A stretch of 64,000 nucleotides of DNA from contig JBMNLV010000012.1 in the NCBI GenBank assembly GCA_050953005.1, forward strand, positions 62,001-126,000, given 5' to 3'. The position numbers and the translations under genes are program-made. Origin of the DNA: UBA6115 sp050953005 (lineage in GTDB: Bacteria > Bacillota > Clostridia > Christensenellales > Aristaeellaceae). Every line of letters starts with the position of its first letter. The first letter of the stretch is position 1. The notes beneath the pieces were generated by a model. The model was not told the origin of the DNA, ran no database searches, and was given only the letters and a program-made list of their open reading frames with translations. Below, one piece after another: positions 60,607-64,000 of this stretch.

Positions 60607-61011
60607 TTACCAGATGTAGGCGAGCACTTCGCCGCCCAACTTGTCCTGGCGAGCTTTTCTGTCGGTCATCAGGCCCTTTGAGGTGGAGATAATCGCCACA
60701 CCCAGGCCGCCCAGAACCTTGGGCAGGTCCTCGTGAGCCGGCATACACGCGCAGCCCGGGCTTGGAGATGCGGCTTCAGCCCGGCGATCACCGGCTGCTG
60801 CTTGTTGTTGACGTATTTGAGGGTCAGTTTGATCTGGCCTTGTACGCCGTCGTCAATCCTGTCATAGGCCTTGATATAGCCTTCTTCCAGCAAAATCCTG
60901 GCAATCGCCTTGCTTGGCTTTGCTGGCGGGGATGGTGACCGTGTCATGCTTGGCAATCTGCGCATTGCGGATGCGGGTGAGCATATCGGCAATGGGGTCG
61001 TTCACTACCAT
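60607..61011 (-). pseudogene. rpsH: Ribosomal protein S8 with three single-base insertions
   Basis: The position, AAGGAGG site and start (VVNDPIADMLTRIRNAQIAK) are normal, and the end (STSKGLMTDRKARQDKLGGE, then VLAYIW and stop) is normal, but the frame is broken three times. Near 60911-60914 one extra base separates PASKAK from AIARILLEEGYIKAYD; near 60771-60773 one separates VIAGLK from RISKPGLRVYAG; near 60736 one separates AG from EDLPKVLGGLGVAII. Removing these three bases gives 133 residues, the usual S8 length. Since S8 is essential and all neighbours are intact, sequence error is the likeliest explanation; the gene is probably functional in the organism. Confidence 0.9.
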
Positions 61012-61038
61012 GGGGGAACCTCCTTACTCCTATAATCC

Positions 61039-61224
61039 TTACCAGCTGGCCTTGCGCACGCCGGGAATCTGGCCCTTGTGGGCCAACTCCCTGAAGCAAA
61101 TGCGGCAAACACCGTAACGGCGCAGCACGGAATGCGGGCGGCCGCACAGGCGACAGCGTGTATATGCGCGGGTTGAGAACTTGGGCTTCCGGGTTTGCCT
61201 TACCTTCAAACTTGTCTTTGCCAT
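61039..61224 (-). CDS. rpsN: Ribosomal protein S14, zinc type
   Basis: A 61-residue short S14: VRQTRKPKFSTRAYTRCRLC with CRLCGRPHS and CRICFREL forming the zinc site. This is the form used in Gram-positive bacteria. Confidence 0.98.
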   Translation of the reverse strand: MAKTSLKVRQTRKPKFSTRAYTRCRLCGRPHSVLRRYGVCRICFRELAHKGQIPGVRKASW

Positions 61225-61239
61225 AATCAGTCTCCTCCC

Positions 61240-61782
61240 TTACTGCGCAAACGGCATCCCCAGCAGGGACAGCAGCTCTTTGGCTTCCTCGTCCGTGTGG
61301 GCAGTCGTGACAAAAATCATTTCCATACCGCGGATTTTCTCAACCTTGTCGTAGTTGATCTCCGGGAAAATCAGCTGCTCGCGCACACCCAGGGCATAGT
61401 TGCCGCGGCCGTCAAACGACCTGGCGGACACGCCGCGGAAGTCGCGCACGCGGGGCAGGGCAATGGACACAAGCTTGTCAAAGAACTCTTCCATCCGCTG
61501 GCCGCGCAGGGTGACCTTGGCGCCGACACTCATGCCTGCGCGCAGCTTGAAGTTGGCGACGGACATGCGGGCCTTGGTCACCAGGGGCTTCTGGCCGGCG
61601 ATCTGGCTGAGCTCTTCAACAGCGTTTTCAAGCGCCTTGGCATTGTCCTTGCAGTCGCCCAAGCCCATGTTGATGACAATCTTCTCCAGCTTGGGAACCT
61701 GCATGGGGTTCTTGTAGCCGAACTTTTGCTGCAGGGCAGGCACAGCCTCGGCCAGGTATCTTTCCTTCAGACGGGTCGCCAT
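61240..61782 (-). CDS. rplE: Ribosomal protein L5
   Basis: A 180-residue L5: ATRLKERYLAEAVPALQQKF at the N-terminus, KLEKIVINMGLGDCKDNAKA, SIALPRVRDFRGVSARSFDG and RGMEMIFVTTAHTDEEAKEL. It binds 5S rRNA. The start at 61782 follows AAAGGAGGAG. Confidence 0.98.
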   Translation of the reverse strand: MATRLKERYLAEAVPALQQKFGYKNPMQVPKLEKIVINMGLGDCKDNAKALENAVEELSQIAGQKPLVTKARMSVANFKLRAGMSVGAKVTLRGQRMEEFFDKLVSIALPRVRDFRGVSARSFDGRGNYALGVREQLIFPEINYDKVEKIRGMEMIFVTTAHTDEEAKELLSLLGMPFAQ

Positions 61783-61798
61783 GTGGCTGCTCCTCCTT

Positions 61799-62116
61799 TT
61801 AGTCAATCTGCTGTCCGCACTTCTTGCAGACGCGAATCTTCGTACCGTCCTCCTGCACCTTTTTGCCGGCGCGCGACGGCCTGCCGCACTTCTGGCACAC
61901 CAGCATGACATTGGAAGCGTCAATCGCGGCTTCCTTCCTGATGATGCCGCCAGGCTGCCCCTGGGCGCGGGATTTCTGGTGCTTGGTCACCATCGCCACA
62001 CCTTCCACCGTGACACGGCCGGTCTTAGGGCTGACCGAGAGCACCCTGCCCTTTTGGCCCTTGTCCTTGCCGGAGATGACGATGACTTCATCCTTGGTCT
62101 TCACATGTACTTTCAT
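61799..62116 (-). CDS. rplX: Ribosomal protein L24
   Basis: A 105-residue L24 with a KOW motif (DEVIVISGKDKGQKGRVLSV) and a C-terminal zinc-ribbon-like part (VCQKCGRPSRAGKK and RVCKKCGQQID). I choose the second ATG, at 62116, because AAGGAG is at proper distance from it and only two bases from the first. Confidence 0.96.
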   Translation of the reverse strand: MKVHVKTKDEVIVISGKDKGQKGRVLSVSPKTGRVTVEGVAMVTKHQKSRAQGQPGGIIRKEAAIDASNVMLVCQKCGRPSRAGKKVQEDGTKIRVCKKCGQQID

Positions 62117-62127
62117 CTGCATTCTCC

Positions 62128-62496
62128 TTACAGCACTTCCGGAGCCAGCGAGACAATCTTCATATAGTTGCGCTCGCGCAACTCGCGCGCGACCGGCCCG
62201 AAGATGCGGGTGCCGCGTGGCTGCTTCTGGTCGTTGATGATAACGGCGGCATTGTCGTCAAAGCGGATGTAGGAGCCGTCGGACCGGCGGTTCTGCTTGA
62301 CCACGCGGACGATGACAGCACGCACTATTTCGCCTTTCTTGACCTGCCCGCCGGGGGTGGCGGATTTCACACTGGCGACAATCACATCGCCAATGGAGCC
62401 GGAGCGGCGAAAAGATCCGCCCAGCACTCGAATGCACATGATTTCCTTGGCGCCGGAATTATCGGCCACCTTAAGCCGTGTTTGCGGCTGGATCAT
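62128..62496 (-). CDS. rplN: Ribosomal protein L14
   Basis: A 122-residue L14: RLKVADNSGAKEIMCIRVLG, GDVIVASVKSATPGGQVKKG and FDDNAAVIINDQKQPRGTRI. It is the binding site of RsfS, which is encoded at 41356-41730. Confidence 0.98.
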   Translation of the reverse strand: MIQPQTRLKVADNSGAKEIMCIRVLGGSFRRSGSIGDVIVASVKSATPGGQVKKGEIVRAVIVRVVKQNRRSDGSYIRFDDNAAVIINDQKQPRGTRIFGPVARELRERNYMKIVSLAPEVL

Positions 62497-62551
62497 ACGG
62501 GGTTCCTCCTTCTATGCCTGCGCCATGGCGCTTCGTGCCCATGGCAGGGTC

Positions 62552-62821
62552 TTACTTCGCTTTTTCGATGATCTCAACCAGACGCCAGCGCTTGTCGCGG
62601 GAAAGCGGCCTGGTCTCCATAATCCGCACGGTATCCCCGATACCGCAGGCATTCTCCTCGTCATGCGCCTTGAACTTCTTGGTGTGGCCGATGATCTTGC
62701 CGTACAGCGGATGCTTGTAGCGGCTGCGGATGGTGACCACGATGGTCTTGTCCATCTTGTCGCTGGTGACGATGCCCACACGGGTCTTGCGGTTGCCGCG
62801 GTTCACAGTGGTCTCAGACAT
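62552..62821 (-). CDS. rpsQ: Ribosomal protein S17
   Basis: An 89-residue OB-fold protein: KTRVGIVTSDKMDKTIVVTI, RSRYKHPLYGKIIGHTKKFK and RIMETRPLSRDKRWRLVEII. Confidence 0.98.
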   Translation of the reverse strand: MSETTVNRGNRKTRVGIVTSDKMDKTIVVTIRSRYKHPLYGKIIGHTKKFKAHDEENACGIGDTVRIMETRPLSRDKRWRLVEIIEKAK

Positions 62822-62839
62822 TGGTTCCTGCCTCCTTTC

Positions 62840-63040
62840 TTATCGGGATTCCAGCTTCTTGGACTGGGTCTGAGCCGTCAGGGCGCGGGCAATGTCCCGC
62901 TTGACGGCCTGGATTTGCATCGTGTTTTCCAGCTGGCCGGTCGCCAGGCGGAAACGAAGGTTGAACAGCTCGCTTTTGAGATCCGCGATCTTCGCGGTGA
63001 GGTCTTCAGGCTTCATGGCCAAAAATTCGCTTACCTTCAT
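62840..63040 (-). CDS. rpmC: Ribosomal protein L29
   Basis: A 66-residue two-helix protein: KVSEFLAMKPEDLTAKIADL and LKSELFNLRFRLATGQLENT. It sits near the exit tunnel. Its ATG overlaps the rplP stop by one base (TGATG). Confidence 0.97.
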   Translation of the reverse strand: MKVSEFLAMKPEDLTAKIADLKSELFNLRFRLATGQLENTMQIQAVKRDIARALTAQTQSKKLESR

Positions 63041-63477
63041 CAGTTGTCACCACCGCTCATGTGCTCCATCTGCGCCTTGGAATAGATCTTGGTGCGCAGG
63101 GGCAGTTTGGTCGAAGCCAGCCGCAGCGCTTCGCGGGCCACAGATTCCTCAATGCCGCCGACTTCAAACAGCACGCGGCCGGGCTTGACGACGGCTACCC
63201 AGTACTCCGGGGAACCCTTGCCGGAACCCATGCGGGTCTCGGCAGGCTTTTCAGTCACAGGCTTGTCGGGAAAGATCTTGATCCAGACCTGGCCGCCGCG
63301 CCTGGTATAGCGGGTGAGCGCGATACGGGCAGCCTCGATCTGCTGGCTGGTCACCCAGCTGGGATCCATCGCTACCAGGCCGTAATCGCCATAGGCGATG
63401 AAGTTGCCGCGCATGGCCTTGCCCTTCATGCGGCCGCGGAACACCTTGCGCCGCTTGACACGTTTTGGCATCAACAT
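63040..63477 (-). CDS. rplP: Ribosomal protein L16
   Basis: A 145-residue L16: LMPKRVKRRKVFRGRMKGKA, TSQQIEAARIALTRYTRRGG and KIFPDKPVTEKPAETRMGSG followed by KGSPEYWVAVVKPGRVLFEV. It lines the A-site region of the 50S subunit. Confidence 0.98.
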   Translation of the reverse strand: MLMPKRVKRRKVFRGRMKGKAMRGNFIAYGDYGLVAMDPSWVTSQQIEAARIALTRYTRRGGQVWIKIFPDKPVTEKPAETRMGSGKGSPEYWVAVVKPGRVLFEVGGIEESVAREALRLASTKLPLRTKIYSKAQMEHMSGGDN

Positions 63478-63480
63478 GGT

Positions 63481-64000
63481 TTACTTGCCTCCTTCAGGGT
63501 GCCTGGCGCCCTTATTCTTTGCCTGGGGCAGCACCTGGCCTTTGTAAATCCACACCTTGACGCCCAGGCGGCCGTAGGTGGTCTTGGCTTCGGCGAAGCC
63601 ATAATCAATATTGGCGCGCAGGGTTTGCAGCGGGATGGACCCTTCGTGGTAATGCTCGCTGCGCGCGATGTCCGCGCCGCCCAGGCGGCCCGACACCTGC
63701 GCCTTCATGCCCTTGGCGCCCGCGCGCATGGTGCGCTGGATGCTCTGCTTGAGCGCGCGGCGGAAGGAGATGCGCTTCTCCAGCTGCTGGGCAATGTTCT
63801 CGGCAACCAGCTGGGCATCGGTATCAGGGTTCTTGATCTCGATAACATTGATGGTAACCGGGCGGCCTACCATTTTCTCAACGAAAGCCTTGAGTTCCTC
63901 GATGCCCTTGCCGCCGCGGCCGATGATCATGCCGGGCTTGCCTGTGAACAGGTTGATGGTCATGCGCGCGGCGGAGCGCTCGATATCGATACGGCTGACA
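63481..64000 (-). CDS. rpsC: Ribosomal protein S3, N-terminus beyond the window
   Basis: The frame runs to the window edge (the first visible residues are VSRIDIERSAAR), so the start is upstream on the minus strand. The KH domain GKPGMIIGRGGKGIEELKAF and the C-terminal S3 domain (VAENIAQQLEKRISFRRALK, SGRLGGADIARSEHYHEGSI) are clear. The 3' end is at 63481, three bases before rplP. Only the N-terminal ~60 residues are missing. Confidence 0.97.
   Translation of the reverse strand, partial: VSRIDIERSAARMTINLFTGKPGMIIGRGGKGIEELKAFVEKMVGRPVTINVIEIKNPDTDAQLVAENIAQQLEKRISFRRALKQSIQRTMRAGAKGMKAQVSGRLGGADIARSEHYHEGSIPLQTLRANIDYGFAEAKTTYGRLGVKVWIYKGQVLPQAKNKGARHPEGGK

Overview
The window is bacterial and most likely comes from a high-G+C member of the Clostridia (Bacillota). 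It holds a clostridial-type ribosomal protein/secY/adk/map/infA/rpoA cluster with a KOW-domain gene between map and infA, zinc-type S14 and S4, a long L17, several FMN-binding, DUF1846, DUF4358 and DHHW families typical of that class, and three dockerin-bearing surface proteins. Genes are dense, start sites have AGGAGG-like ribosome binding sites, and many neighbours overlap by ATGA.

Layout. 1-5828: end of a fibronectin-type surface protein, then a four-gene envelope operon (polytopic acyltransferase, large membrane protein, 84-residue protein, GtrA). 6267-11281: an AT-richer acyltransferase, an NCS2 purine permease, a ThuA-like protein and a Gfo/Idh/MocA oxidoreductase; the last two converge on a compact inverted-repeat element. 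11501-11577: tRNA-Arg with a clear promoter and terminator. 12072-22109: a tandem array of three secreted leucine-rich-repeat/Big2/dockerin proteins, each behind a near-identical ~185-base structured leader. 22218-26837: a polysaccharide O-acetylation type cluster (SGNH hydrolase, DUF4358 lipoprotein, MBOAT, DHHW) ending in a methyltransferase. 27085-34550: glycogen phosphorylase, a QueT-like transporter, a glycerophosphodiesterase divergent from a Ugp-like ABC importer that lacks its own ATPase. 34674-39032: DUF1846 protein, an IS5-type transposase with a damaged 3' end, a multiply frameshifted anti-sigma-like gene and its ECF sigma factor. 39365-42941: a secreted or anchored heptad-repeat coiled coil with an FMN-binding tail, then a nadD-yqeK fusion / rsfS / ArsC-like operon. 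43702-51743: a two-component system, an alkaline phosphatase, a YibE/F protein and an ABC-2 exporter. 51948-64000: the ribosomal protein operon on the minus strand, from rpsC (cut by the window edge) to rplQ.

How the parts work together. Several blocks concern the cell envelope: lipid or polymer acylation (3741-5828, 6267-7307, 23042-26837), surface display (12255-22109) and phosphorus scavenging (the GDPD/Ugp set and the alkaline phosphatase). The nadD-yqeK/rsfS and ribosomal clusters are housekeeping.

Most unusual observations: the dockerin/LRR triplication with its repeated leader; a ~145-base element with CTTTATTGCATC ends sitting inside a 28-base palindromic repeat whose uninterrupted counterpart is present at 29629-29652; three single-base insertions in the essential gene rpsH; and the decayed anti-sigma region beside a damaged insertion sequence. 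I see no CRISPR array, prophage or known defence system.
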